Below, in pieces: positions 24,896 through 38,276 of a DNA stretch of 64,000 nucleotides. The position numbers and the translations under genes were made by a program. Position 1 is the first letter of the stretch. The number at the start of each line of letters is the position of its first letter. The notes below the pieces were generated by a model. That model did no database searches. It was not told the DNA's origin and saw only the letters and a program-made list of their open reading frames with translations. Source of the stretch: Megalopta genalis (Eukaryota > Arthropoda > Insecta > Hymenoptera > Halictidae); assembly GCF_051020955.1 (NCBI RefSeq), contig NW_027476186.1:124001-188000 (forward strand), read 5' to 3'.

Positions 24896-26988
24896 GTCTT
24901 TTACTTTGCTTCCTCTTTAATCAAAGAATCTAATACACAGTAACTTCATTACCACATTCTCAAGTACTATTTCATAAACACAATTTTCCGTCACAAAACC
25001 GCGGATATAAGCGCGAGTCTCATTGGACGAGCTTCTCGCTAACTAGGTCAGATTTACTCAGCTTGGAAACGAAGTGTCTCAATTCATGCGTTTCTTATCC
25101 CAGCCAGTTCCAAGCAATCCTCTTCTGGGTCGATTCGTAGCTGACTTTCTATAGTCGAAGCCACTAGGTTCCCGTGAGATCGGGGTTCTAAGGCGAGGGA
25201 TCTTTATTCCTCCTGGCTGTAAAGAAATTTTTCTCCTGAGAGTTTCTTATTACGAGAACCAATCAGCTCTGCTTGACCGTCTTGTACCGTGCCGTTAATC
25301 GTCGTTTAGGTCTACGTAGTTGAACGTGAAGTTAATTCGGATCTCGTTTATACCCGCGGTTGCGAAATACAATAATTTCTCCCGGAAATGCCAAGTTTCG
25401 GATTGCTGTAAATTTCCCTGTGCTAGTCCTGTGCCTATGTAATTTATTGCTTCGAATCGTGTCGTGTGGCCTCCGAGTTGCCTTCGAATCGTGTCACGTG
25501 GCCTCTGAATTGCTTCGAATCCTGGCAAAAAGATAGAAATGAAAAAGTTAAGTCATCGTTTTTATTCTAGCATTATTCTAGCATTTTCTTCCAGCATGCC
25601 TTTTTTGGCCGACTGCCTCGAGTTTCTATAAAAACGAGCCTGAAGCCTCGAAAAAATCGCGTCTCACCGCGACTTAATATTCTCAGATCTGCGTGTTTCG
25701 ATTCCGATCTTCGAACATTTCAGGGAGAAACTGTTGTACGTAGGGCGCAAACCGCTATCAGAGGTGCACAAGCAGGACAAACTACACCGTCATCAAAATC
25801 AGGCTCGTGTGCGGCTGTGGTTCAGAAGCCAGGCTGGTTCTCCTACTCGAAGGATGTGTCCTCTCGAGTGTCGCTTCGTTGTTGGATTATCGGAGTAATT
25901 ATTATCGATAATCCAATTAATTATTCAATAGTCCATCTTAATTGTTGGATTGCCGGTGTAATCTGTAATATATATCGACAGGCAAACTAGCGGGCCCACC
26001 GACGCTGTCGATCGCAAAAATGTTAACGAGATTCGATGTAGTGGTGGGCTAGAAAAGTGCATCGCCGGGAACGTGTTGCGATTCGCTGTAGCAATGCTGA
26101 ACGTTCAGGAAAGTTCCCTTGAAACCGAACCGATGCAACATCTGGAGAACATTCCCTCGCGAGAATATTTCCGCCGCAAAGGGTTAACACACTTCGCGCG
26201 CCGATGTTCGTTTCTTTCGGTGTTCGGTCTAATTTTGAGACGCCGAAGTATTTCGATTCAAACGAACCAGATGCAAACGGCTATGCCGCGTTCGTCCCGC
26301 ACACTTTCTTTCAACCGCGCGGGTTTCTTCTCGCAGTCGTTGCCTCTGTTTCAAGGATATAGGGGCTCGTAACCGAGGTAAAAAGATCGTTACGGGTCAT
26401 GGACTAGGACCGAGCCTTTATCTCCTTTACCTTGCCCCCCATCCCGACATAACCCAATTCAGCCTAAGTCTGAAAGTAGTCGTCGGGATTCTATCGAACG
26501 CGTTCTCCCGTCACGTTGATTCCAGAGATAATTACGCGTGCATTATGTTACCGCTCGCTGATCCGCGGCAAAGCCTTTCGTGTTCGGTTCTGCCCGCGAG
26601 AAATCTCGAACGTATCCGCCATTCGACTCACGATTACCTGTTCGCCGCATTATCCGTGAGAGAACCGCGCCGGAAAATTTGCACGAGCTAGATGCCGATA
26701 TTCGTGTCCATGTTCCTGTTACATGATCGGTTCTGCGTTCGAACTGCTATGCTGTTACATCCTGTGGGAAATTCGGCGGTCGCTCTTTTGAGAGAATGAG
26801 CAGATCAAATGGTACGATGAAATATTGTTTTAATGTTAACGTTGTGATACGAATTGGGCTGCGGGGATAACGAGACATACAACAGGACAGAAATCGGGAG
26901 AACTTGCGATTTGATCTCGATCGGATCACTATTTTATTGTGGAGTATTTTGTAATATTCGGCTGCATTTGCTTTGTTTATGCTTCGAT
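24896..26988. other. Intergenic, no gene recognised
   Basis: Mixed AT-rich and CpG-rich text. A patch at about 25,980-26,720 is rich in CG and contains a 99-codon plus-strand frame (26,073-26,372) with no recognisable family. A small hairpin (GGATTATCG ... CGATAATCC) lies near 25,883-25,912. I see no supported exon. Confidence 0.4.
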
Positions 26989-26989
26989 A

Positions 26990-27210
26990 AAAATACGTGG
27001 TATGTCTCATTCGATAAATATTTATTCTTTCATTTCCCTTATTTTTGGACACAAAAATTCAACGTGTCTCATTCGATATATATTTATTATTTCATTTCAC
27101 TTATTTCTGAATTAAAATATTCAACTCGTCTCATTCGACAAATATTTATTCTGTCTTTTTTTAATAAAGATATTTAATGTACCTCATTCGATATATATAT
27201 GAAATTAATT
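26990..27210. repeat. ~62-bp AT-rich tandem repeat, about 3.5 copies
   Basis: The word TCTCATTCGA begins at 27,005, 27,067 and 27,129, with CCTCATTCGA at 27,182. Each is followed by an ATATTTATT-rich stretch. The last unit runs into ATTATGCCCGAAATCAAAGC, which has a relative at 51,897-51,960. Confidence 0.8.
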
Positions 27211-27215
27211 ATGCC

Positions 27216-30200
27216 CGAAATCAAAGCAAATAAACCAATCCGCAGTGTATTACTATCACTGCATCATGCGAAATTGATTGATCTAAAAGTCAAGTTCATT
27301 CTCTGACATCCTTTTCGATCGAAATCCCTGAGAGAACATTTTAAAAACTACGAGAGCGTCGCCGATCAAAGATTCTGTCCCCCTAAATCAAAAACATTAC
27401 CAGAAAATAGTGTCGACAAACTACAAAGAGTTTTCCGGGGCTGAAAGGGTGAAACAATTGACTAGTACCTGCGAGACACAAACAGATTGAACAATAAAGG
27501 TAAATAAAAAGTTCTTTAACACGAACCAGTCTGGCATCAATTACTGCGACCCATCCGCGTGGACGGCTATTATGAGGACAAGCAACAGGGAGTTACGCGG
27601 TCGAGACATTTAAACATGACACAATTGCTCAATTAGCCGTGTCGTGAAGTAATAAAACCGTCCACGCTACGGAATTTATTCGCGACTTTGCACGGGCATG
27701 GAGTCTCCATCTTTTATGCATTCCAAGTTTCCCCGAGAACTTCCAATATGACAGCGCCATTGAGGGTCTCGAGTTTCCTCGCGATACATCGCCTCCTCCA
27801 CCCCCATCTTTCCCAACTTCCACGTTTCGCTCGCGATCGTAATATCATCCGTGTTTCTTCTTCGCTAATCTTTCGCTGAAACTCGGTTACTTCGGCGAGG
27901 AGTTGACCATCGGATGCGATGCTGCTCCCGTTCTTCCGAGAACCATCCAACATTCCGCGGAGAAACCGCAGTCACCAATTTCCTCTTTTGCTTCGAATGT
28001 TCGAGAATTCCGCGGAGACGTGCCGCAGAACGTGCGACACAGTTTTATAAAAGCCGAATCATTTTGAACGCACGAGAAAGTATACTCTGTCGTCGGGAAG
28101 TTCTTTCCTCGCGCTATGTCGCCGCTTCCGATTGCCAGTGTATAAGAGGAATTCTGATGTTCTCTGTCCGGTTAACAGTTTTCGACGAGTATATGCGTCC
28201 TAACGCAAAATGTTGACATTTCTTTGCGACGGGTATACATATTTTGTATATTCATAGCTCGATATTCTTCGTTAAATTATAGATTCTATGAAAGCGTTGC
28301 ATTTGAACGAAATATGAAGAAAATATGCAGTAGACTTGCACACTTTTTAAAGACATTGCATTCTTTCGAAAGCAGCAAAAATTGTATATGGATCGAAAAA
28401 CTTAAAGTACGAACAATAGAAATATAAATATAATTAAATATAAATAGAATTAAATACAAATATAATTAAATATAAATATAATATAAAGAATTTGAAAAGG
28501 TATATGAAGAAATAACAAGCATTTAATCCAATTGCTAATAAGTTATTTGCATTCGAGTGAACAAAATTTCATGGTTACAAATGCATACGTCCCCCAATTA
28601 GTTTGATTGAACAAAGCTCTGATCCACTTATGTGAGTTAGAAACACAACGTCCTCTTACACGGAATGGCAACACATAATACAAACGAGCAATGCGCGCCA
28701 CGGAACGTTACTTAACGTTATTGCTTTAACGTTGCTTCGCTGTTTAGCAATAAACGTTCGCCGGCTCGACGCGTAGTCCGACAGCCCGGAGAGTTGTGCT
28801 AAAAATCGCAGCGTACTCTGATTTTCGAAAAAAAAGCTGAAGAGAAAACGGCAGGCCAGAATAGACCTCCAGCATCGCCGTTGGTTGGTTAAAGGGGAAC
28901 CGTATTTCCCTTTTGATATTCTATGACATCGCAGTCACATAGCGGGCAAACAAAAAATGCCTGCACTCTTTTTTCATTTATTATAACGTATTTCGCATTA
29001 TCCTAGCTCGACCGGCGCTGTCTAGAATAGGAAACACGATGCCGGAACAAAAATGTAAAATATGTCAAGATATAGCGAACGACGGCTTTGCCCCGCGTCA
29101 AAAGGGAACCCTGTTCCGAATGATTGAGCAGAACCTGTGTGTATGAAAACATTTTGCACTTTGATGTTGAACGTTGTTTTTCTCTCGTGACACGAATCGG
29201 AAAAAAAAATTTTCATAACACTCTATGAATAATCCATTAATCAAATTAAATGCGACACATGATACCTTCCGGCCCGGGTCGTTCGTTATTATATCGTTTC
29301 CTTTCTTTTTCTCTTATTTTCTTGAAATTCTTCTCGTCGAAATTATCGATAAATTCGATACAACGAACCGCGATAGAACGGACGCAGCGCGAACCGGAAA
29401 TAGTTTTCATATTTCAAAAAATCGGGCATTCCGTTTCGTATAAGTTCGCATTGTTTGCTCACCGAAACGCGGTCCGATTTTATAAATTAAATTCGGCAAC
29501 GCGAATTAATGTTGACGTATCGGGAAACCGTGCCGCCAGCAAAATTTACTTTTATCCTGTAAAACACCGGGCTCACAATAATTATCCATTATTGCAGACT
29601 AATAAATATCCGCAGAGCTAATAAAAGTGTGTGTCGTACCGACCTGTGTATCGTTTCGTCGCATTAAATTATGCGCTCTCGCACCGAGAGCGTCGCTGTG
29701 TAAGTGTACGCACCGGTGGCAACATTTTTATTAGTTTGTTCTGTCGAGTTGCGATTCTGTTTCACGTTTGACGCACTTCCGTAAATCCTTCACATTCCTC
29801 AGCCGGCTCGCGTAATACTGAAACAACGCCCGCCACCACCGATCGATACACGAATGTATACATTAATCTTTGACCTTCTCTCCGTCCCGTCGCCGTATTA
29901 TTATGCAAAACGGTCTTATTTCGAATTTGCCTACCAGCCCTGCGGAAATGTCTGCAATGGGAGTTATGAAAATGCGGCAAGGGACCTTGAAAGCTGGTCA
30001 ACGTTCTTTTTAGTATTTCCGTGACTTCAGCCAGCAATTTCCTCTTAAAGGAATGCTTTTCTTTTTACGTTCTACAGCGAATTCCCTTCTTCGTGAAACA
30101 TTCAACCACTAACACCTGTTCCTGCGCAATTAGCTCTAATTCTATGCTTCTCTTGAGGCTAGCTTTTCAGTTATGCTTAGATTTTACAGTTGTCGTATCA

Positions 30201-31182
30201 TAGACCGCGGAATACCTCTTCAGGTTCTTAGTCTTGCTGAGGATTTTTAGGAGACTTGAGATAGCAATTTGATTTTGCGCAACATTTTCGGAGTAATCAT
30301 TGCACCGTGGATCTTTATGATAATGAAAAATTATCTGTGATAACTGTAGAGAATATAGATCAGGCGGAAATGTCGTTCATGATTTAATCATTTTAATAAA
30401 TCGTGCAGAATAGAAAGAGATTTTCGAATTCTTCTAATGTCTGCACAGTTTTGCTTCTGTGTTAGTCTTTCTTTGTAAAAAAGTGCATAAAATCCACTGT
30501 TTACTTATCATTGCTTAAATATATTCTTGCATTTATAATGTGAATTAGATTATAGTATTTTGTTCAGGAGAGTACTCAGTACAATTTTATTTTAGTCAAT
30601 AATTTTTTCATTATTTCATAAAAATAAATAATCGGTAAATTAGAACGATTTTTCAAGGTTTGTAATTTTGTGTCGAAAAACTGGAATATTCTGTTCACAT
30701 TAAGCATAGTTTTCTTCGAACACCTACTTTGGTAAATAAGAAGAGACACTGAAATTGAAAAAATTTTAATATTTTTCACAGAGAAATCATAACTGCTCAC
30801 ATTGCTAATAGAATACGTAAGGTTAAATAATTGAAAGAAATAAGAACTGAGCTCGCAAAGATTCAAAAGAAAATAGCAAAACGCAGCTAAATGCGACCCT
30901 TGCGCGTAAAATTAATCATGAAACGTTCAACTGAATCGCATAGAGTACCTTTCCATGTATCAATGCAGTGGTTTGTATGAAAATCGCTTTTCGAGGGTAA
31001 CTTATAAACGATCTGTTCTCAAACGAGGGTCTCTGGAATCTACTTTCTCCGATCAGCGAAAACCGGAGGGCGCTCCTCGTTAGCAAGTTCTCTGAGCAGT
31101 CAGTTCGGCGATGGTCTAAATCTAAAATATGATGGCTGAAATCTGCTCGAGGATTATGGTGCGTCGAGTATTTCGATCTAAT
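27216..31182. other. Intergenic, no gene recognised
   Basis: About 4 kb with only short overlapping frames. CpG-rich portions lie near 27,690-28,210 and 29,640-30,010, and AT-rich portions near 28,250-28,560 and 30,480-30,880. None of the frames (up to 123 codons, 29,250-29,621) shows a recognisable domain, start context or splice pairing. Confidence 0.4.
28420..28488. repeat. AT-rich minisatellite (AAATATAAATATAATTA-like)
   Basis: Four imperfect copies of a roughly 17-18 bp unit close to AATATAAATATAATTA. Confidence 0.7.
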
Positions 31183-31690
31183 GTCCATCTCACTCTCTCT
31201 TTCACGCTCTCGCTCTCTCCTTATCTCTTATTCTCTCTTTCTTTCTCATTTCATATATCACTATTTCTATCTCTATTTCTATCTCTTATTCTATCTCCAT
31301 CTTTCTATCTCTGTAACTCTCTAACTCTATAATTTTATATCTCTCTAACTCGCTAATTCTATATCTCCCTAACTCTCTAATTTTATATCTCTCTATCTGT
31401 CTATCTCTCTCTATCTCTCTATCTCTCTATCTCTTTAATTTTCTATCTCTCTATCTCGCTATCTCTGTATCTCTCTATCTCTCTATCTCTTTAATTTTCT
31501 ATCTCTCTATCTCTCTATCTCTCTAATTTTCTATCTCTCTATCTCTGTATCTCTATCTCTCTATCTCTATCTCTATCTCTATCTCTATCTCTATCTCTAT
31601 CTCTATCTCTATCTCTATCTCTATCTCTACCTCTATCTCTATCTCTATTTATATCTCTATCTCTTATTCTTTCTCTCTCCTTCTCTTTAT
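31183..31690. repeat. Pyrimidine tract and (CTCTAT)n hexamer array
   Basis: About 500 bp of CT-rich microsatellite. The left part mixes CTCT and TTTCT words, the middle mixes CTATCT with AATTTTCTATCT, and the right part (about 31,560-31,660) is an almost pure (CTCTAT)n run with one CTCTAC. The hexamer differs by one base from CTCTAC, the complement of the array at 18,567-20,279. Open frames over it are composition artefacts. Confidence 0.92.
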
Positions 31691-32191
31691 TTCACTCGTT
31701 CGTAATGGAATATGCAATCCGCTCCCGTCATACATCGTGTTTCATAATTCATGGCACAAATTGGATCCGGCACGGCTGGAATTAAGAGGAAAATCAAGAA
31801 TAATGAAATTCCAACTTTCATCTGTCTTGAGATTATTTTGCGCATTGTACAATATGCACAAAGTGTTGTCGAGAGCTTACACATTCTTGCAATATTTCAG
31901 ACGGACAGTTCGCAGTTTTTTTAAAACGGACGCGGACTGCGTTAGAAATTTCTTCTATGGATTTACAAAGTATAACGCTGTATGACAATAGTCAGCTTAG
32001 TTTAGTATTAAAGTAAATATGGTAAAGTCTGTCAATTCTGTTTTGATCTGAAAGAGACGTCATCCACGTGCCAAACAAAATCCATCAATAATAGTAATAA
32101 TAATAACAGTGATAATAATATATCTATTAGCTAAAAATTACGCAAATATGCGAAGAGGGGGAACTGATGGACTGGGACGTAGAACTCTCTT

Positions 32192-32229
<38 letters not shown>

Positions 32230-34557
32230 CTGACTATCTCTGCCTCCATCTTTCTATTTCTCCCTATCCAGCCGAGTTTCTTCGTATTCCCTTTGCGTGA
32301 CTTAATTACTCGTCGTTCTAATCCCTGTCCGTTAATATTTGCGCTATCGTAAAGGCGAATCAGAGCACTGACGGCTCTGTTTTCCTTATTTCCAGTTCTG
32401 CTTCTGGTAATTGGATCCGCCGGGCTTCCGTGATTACGCGTCAGTCAGGATTAACTCGGCACGCGCGTTACGTTGCGCAGGTGCGGCCCGTGCGAGCAGC
32501 AACCGGGCCTGTGGTTGCACGGCTGATTAAAGTAAATGTTCGGCCGTTGATAGGATCGCGCGATATTCCAGCAACGTGTGTATCGCTTATTAACCTTTTT
32601 CAGTTAGATATCGGTAAATATGTCATCGGGAGTATCAGGACGCCGTGCGGGGTTTATGCGCGATAAAGCTCGCAGATTTTTAATTAAACTCCCCCCGACG
32701 AGGAAATCCCTTTGACTTTCGTCGATGTATCTAATATTTATTGTTTACGCGATGCGATTTAGCGGTGACTGACGGTTCCAAGTTGAGTAGACGACGCAGT
32801 TGCGATTCACTCCGAGGAATTTTTATCGGGAATGTCTGTAAAGTTTTATTGTTCCCGACGAGAGATTGTTAGCTTCGAATCAGCAGATTATTGTTAAGTA
32901 GAAAAAACATCAGAAGATACATAATCATATTGTGTCCAAGTTATTAATAATTTCTAATGAGAGTTTGTTAGCTTCGAATCAGAAAATTATAGTTATCGTT
33001 GGACCTTTACGCAAAATCGGATCGTTATACAAAATAAAAATTGTCTAAATGAATTGTAAAGAATATAAATTAGCTGAAGCTCATTTTCCTCTTTTAGTGA
33101 TTGTAATAAGTTGAAGATAACGTAACGCTATCCTTAATTAAATTTATTTAAATTCACTTAAAACTTTCACTTGAAAATTCACTCAAATTCACTAAATTCG
33201 CTATCCTTAAATTCCTTAAATTCATCCGATGTCTTTATTATAAAATTCTTTTTAACTGATTACAAATGTTACGAGGTGCGATATATCGATATTCAATAGC
33301 CGTTTCTCGAACTAACTGCGGATAAGTTTTATTCTGCCCAAAGATTCGTTATATTTGCATAAATAGTTCAGTTATCGTTCGTTCTCCGAAGAAAGTTCGA
33401 AACAATAATACATAGATGTGCGGCATATTTTGTATTTCGAAATTTATACTGGACCATTGTTCAGAAGTTCTATTATCCAAAACAGGTACTCAGAACCCGT
33501 CAGGAGGCTGAACTCGCGACACGAAATATTGGAATGGTTTTTCGGCGTAATCTCATGTTAGCGCTACAATAGAATCATATTTAAAGCTCCTTCAAAAGGG
33601 GTGGTTTCAATAGGATATCGAGCACAAAACAGAGCAACGCTCGAAGCCGGAGATTTACGACGGTTTGTTGCTGGTTTTCATGAATGTGTAGGCAGCTGTT
33701 CGCTAGGCTCGTGAGATGTTCGCTATAGCTCGCATAAGCTCTCTTTTACTGCCTTGGGCTACTGATGGCCAATGCTCTAAACGAGTGTAAACACTATCGC
33801 GGATAAGTATATGGTCGCTTTCTATACTTACACGATAGTAACGCATAAGCAGTGGCACATTACTGGCCGGAAAAATCGTGCGATGTGTTTCGATACGTTT
33901 TTGTAATAAATATAGAGTCTATTGTACTCTTAATAAATAATGGAAAATTTTTATAACATATGAGGCGTTAAAAAAAATGGTTTAAGTCAAAACACTTAAT
34001 TTGTGGATGATGAAAAAAAATTAAAAACTCTGTAAAATGCAATAACGTATGATATTGTTACCAACTCATTTATGAAAGCCCCTTTGAAGCTTCAACGTAA
34101 AATATTACAGAAGAATCGCAGAAAATATGAAATTCGATATGATTTAATAATATTAAATCACTCTAGCACAAAATTGACTTACGAAAGTTGTTTACATGTA
34201 ATCGCCGGTTACAAAATTGTATCAGTCAAACGCACTTTTGTTTAAACAGCGAACAAAATAATACAAGTAATATTTCACTTGCAGTAACTTTATCTTCATT
34301 TATTTGCAGCGAAACGTGAAAAAATAAATTACAATAAAGTCTCTGTTAAGAATCCATTAAATTTATGATTATTTCGTCGATCGGAAAGTTTAAAGAAATG
34401 ATTAAAAAGCAGTGACGATTACAAAGGTAGAATTTTAAAAATGTTTCGCATTTCGTACGAGAGATATATTATAAGAAAGATTCGACGGTGAATAAAAAGA
34501 TAATTACGATGTAACAGACATGTATTTGCCAATATCTGTGCCAGGAATACGACATCC
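31691..34557. other. Intergenic, no gene recognised
   Basis: Mostly AT-rich. A CpG-rich patch at about 32,380-32,690 could be regulatory. A cluster of short direct repeats of the type AAATTCACTTAAA occurs at about 33,145-33,230. Words AGAGATTGTTAGCTTCGAATCAG and GAGTTTGTTAGCTTCGAATCAG-like sequences occur at about 32,860 and 32,960, a local duplication. No exon is supported. Confidence 0.4.
32185..32226. repeat. (CT)n microsatellite
   Basis: Near-pure CT dinucleotide run of about 20 units. Confidence 0.95.
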
Positions 34558-35580
34558 TTGATATCGTGTTCTACAGGGCTGGGATTGCCGCTATTGATTT
34601 CCATAGCTACTGAATCTACAGCCCCCACCCGTTATTCCGGGCACGCAGTATATCAAATAATCGCTCGCGGAGCTTCGCGAATGACGGCGACGAAGTTATT
34701 TATTATTTCGCGATATTGTTTGCCCGTTGTTCCAAGATTCGCGTCAATAATATTGGCAAGCCGTCCCACGGCGACACCGCGGTTTTCGTTAACTCGCTGC
34801 GAGAGCGACGCGCGAACGTCGCGACGCGACGCTCCGATAAAAAAAGAAAAACACTCTCTGTCCAGCGCTATTTCATTTTCATACCTGCGCGGCCAGCCCT
34901 TCCCGCGCAGCTCTGTAATTACGTTGTTCGCAGTTTGAACCGGGCGTCCGCGTTTATTTCGTTACAGCACCTCGGAATGCTCTAATTCAGCCGGGGATAG
35001 TTCCCTTCGCGGCTCGCTCCGCCGCGCCGGAAGGAGGAAAAGAATCGCAGATGTTGTAAGTGAAGTGCAAGTGCGGTGGACGGTTCAGCTTTTTCAGCTG
35101 GTCGTAGCCTGCGCGCGGCCGTGATGGAGCAGCGTGCAGGATGGTGTGGGTGGGGGGCAGCGTTAAGGATAAAGTTGTCCGAAAAAAGTGGAATTTTTGA
35201 AAAGCCTGGCGGGAGAATATTTCGTGGCCGGCTGAGCTGGCCGTTATAAATCCCGGAATAAAAATAGCGTCTCGCTGTGGCGGGGCTCGCGGTAATAAAA
35301 CTGAAACGGGCGAGAAGGAAACGCGGACGCTGCGCGTCGCTCGAAAAAAATTCCATAATCAGGAACAAAGGCGTCAGCCGTGATACGTTTATTTGGCCTG
35401 CTTCGACGCGGCGGGCTTGACTCCTTTTATCGAGCGGAACGGTCGCCGCGCGATCAAAGCCGGATATATCCGTGCATAAGTTGACCCCGGAGTTCGGCCG
35501 GGCTCGAACCAACTTTTCCGGAGGGAAATCCTTCGAACACACCACGGCCGCCGCCGCCGGTTTTTCCTAAATTCACGGCG
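34558..35580. other. GC- and CpG-rich segment with an unassigned minus-strand frame
   Basis: The most GC-rich kilobase of the desert, ending in CCGCCGCCGCCGG near 35,548-35,562. A 187-codon minus-strand frame (35,545 down to 34,982) and overlapping plus-strand frames (34,558-34,985) are open. GC-rich DNA has fewer stops by chance, and none of the translations resembles a known family. It may be a CpG-rich regulatory block or a promoter; a coding exon cannot be excluded. Confidence 0.3.
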
Positions 35581-37013
35581 TCACGCGAGAAATGGGTAGT
35601 AATAACGCAGTAATAACGCGTAGTAATAACGCGAGCTGAAGATAATCATTATCGTGACAAGAAATTGTTTGACACGCGCCTCGGTTAACGAGCGCAATTT
35701 TAAATTCATAAAGCTTAATTAGCGTGTATCAGGGGTCGCTTGTGCTCAAGCTGGCCTGTATCCGAAACATGCGAATGCCTGCCCTCGAAACAAATCCCCT
35801 CTGATCCCTTTCCAGATTATATTGGTTCGGTCTTCCCCCGCCGGCGATTATGATAGCATACAAAGTATTCGTCTACGGTAGACTTTACTGCATAGAGTAG
35901 CAGCGGTCTTAATTTTAAGACGACGGATTTTAATTTCTGTTCGAAGCATGCAACTGATACTGGTTTCTTCGATTTGTTTCCTTCCTCAATCTGAAAATAT
36001 GTGTCTCACTTATATAACATTAACAATTTTTCAGCTGGAAATATTTTTCGCGAAATTCTTCAGAGATCATTATCGTTTTAGATGATGTCAGCTTCCAGAA
36101 GACACAGGAACCGCGTGATCACGTCCGTCAGACGAGGCACCATTTGTTCATTTCTCAGTTGAAGCTCTCAACATTAAACATTATTTCGGCAAATAGTTTT
36201 TGTCGGATGTTGTTAATTATTCTGTTGCAACCATCGCTCCCACGGATTGTCGTTATTGTTACATGAATATGCGTATGAAATTACCAAACTGTAAGGAAAA
36301 TTACAGATACGGCTACATTTACTGTTAAACGAGCATTTCATGTTCCTTGTTCTATGTAAATGTTATTTTCATTTGAATAGTTTCAGAAAACAACGTAGAA
36401 GAACTTTATTTGCAAAAGCTGAGGTTAACGAAAGTGAATTTAATTTGTGGGAGGGTGAGTATCGATTGCAAAACAGCGAGTGTCGCTTGTAAAAGGGTGA
36501 ATTTGATTCGAACGAAAAAATGAATTCCACTGACTTCCAATCGTAAACATTGTGCAAAATATTTATATAAAAATATTCTATAAAAATATTACATCAAAAT
36601 ATATACATATAATTTAAATATTAAATATTATTCTTGGACGATTCGATGTTTGCTCTTATTTCGTATGACGAATTGCTCTTCAAATGACGGACGTCATTTT
36701 GTGGAAGATCTGCAAGCACGCGCGTTCCACCGATCTTTTTCTTCTCTCTTGATGCCTCAATCGTTTGTCCGTTACTGTACGAGGCAAACAGGAAACGTCA
36801 CTCGACGCCAATTTGCCGCTTCTGCTTAGGCCAACGCTTGTCCCCGCGACGCGCCGCGACGATTCCTAAGCACGCATGAAGCACCAGATTTATTCAGTGT
36901 CGTTTGCGTAACGACGACGCACTCCCCTGGCCGATCGTAACGAGTGTCATCATCATCTTCTGTTAAGGGACACAATCTTTCCAACAATTTTTCCATTTTC
37001 TCTGTCGCGCCCG

Positions 37014-37062
37014 ACGAGAGAGAGAGAGAGAGAGGGAGAGAGAGAGGGAGAGACAGAGAGAG
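37014..37062. repeat. (GA)n / GAGAGG microsatellite
   Basis: Purine run of GA units with GGG interruptions. Confidence 0.9.
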
Positions 37063-38229
37063 GCTGCAATTTCAACGAGGAAATGGTTAATACCGCACCG
37101 CCTTCTTTGATAAGGTGATTTCGCGGGCCCTTCTTCATTCAACTCCTACGCTGCGACGATGGGTTTTGTTAGGGAATATTGAATGTCCAAGTATTTTGAT
37201 GGCGCCTGTTTTCTTTGCGATCCAAATTTATTCTGTCCAGGGAGAACAACGAAGGTATTTGCACGGGACGACACGGTTCGCAGCTGCACTTAACCCGAGA
37301 GCTCGTCGGTCTAGCGAGAGCGATCGAAGCCTCTCTCGACGATTACTGAAATTACAAGAGACCTTCCGGGATGGCTCGTTTATTCAAATATTATCCGATT
37401 TATACCAAGTTTTCTCGTTCGTTTGCACGCGGCATATTCCGGCATCGATAAAAAATTCATTTCAAATTTCTCAACGGCGAAAAAAGTTATGGGCATTGTT
37501 GGTGGATCAGTATTAACCAGTTCGCGTTTTATTTTCATTGTCTTCGATAAATCTCCGGCATTGTGCATTCATTTGTGCGCTTCCTTTTCATTATTCCACT
37601 TAACCGACCTTCTTCTTATCGTGATCATTTTTTAGTTTGAAAAGAGACCATATTTTCATTTGTCGTATATTCGTGTTTATTTTCGTTCCATAATTTTGAT
37701 CATTGTCGTACACGCGATCGAAGAAGCTGCGTGGAAAAAAACATTGAAATATCTTTGTTGTTTCTAAGTGCACGACGAAAGCTGTTTCGTGCCTTTGAGA
37801 AGTCACCGAACGCCATCGTGCAATGTTGACGCCTCGAGACGCCCGACGGCAAGCTTAGCAATTATGGCTACTTGTGCGCAGAGCAAGCGTCATGTTTCTC
37901 AGCAAACCACAGTCAAAGGTGCGCAGTAACTAAACTGTTCGACAGGGCGAGCAAAATGGTTGCAAGGGAAAAATGTTTTTCGCCTCGCTTTTCTCACAGA
38001 ATTTCTCATACGCGTACAGCGGTCCACACGCTTCCCGATAAAATTTCGCCTTTTACTTTCTGAAAGTGGTATTCGAAATATTTTCCACGAGGCGAAGCAA
38101 TAAACATTTTTCCTTCCATATCACATCTTTAATATCACAATATTCAGTGTATGATTAAATTTGTTGTACGCTGATGTATCTACAAATAATGGAGACATTT
38201 AAATGTTACTATTCAGCTATTTTATCCTG

Positions 38230-38230
<1 letters not shown>

Positions 38231-38274
<44 letters not shown>

Positions 38275-38276
38275 TA
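38231..38276. repeat. (AAT)n microsatellite
   Basis: About 14 consecutive ATA/AAT trinucleotides. Confidence 0.95.

Noticed and set aside
34982..35545. 187-codon minus-strand gene
   Set aside because: It lies in GC-rich DNA where stops are rare, other frames are open as well, and no domain is recognisable. It is kept only as a description of the segment.
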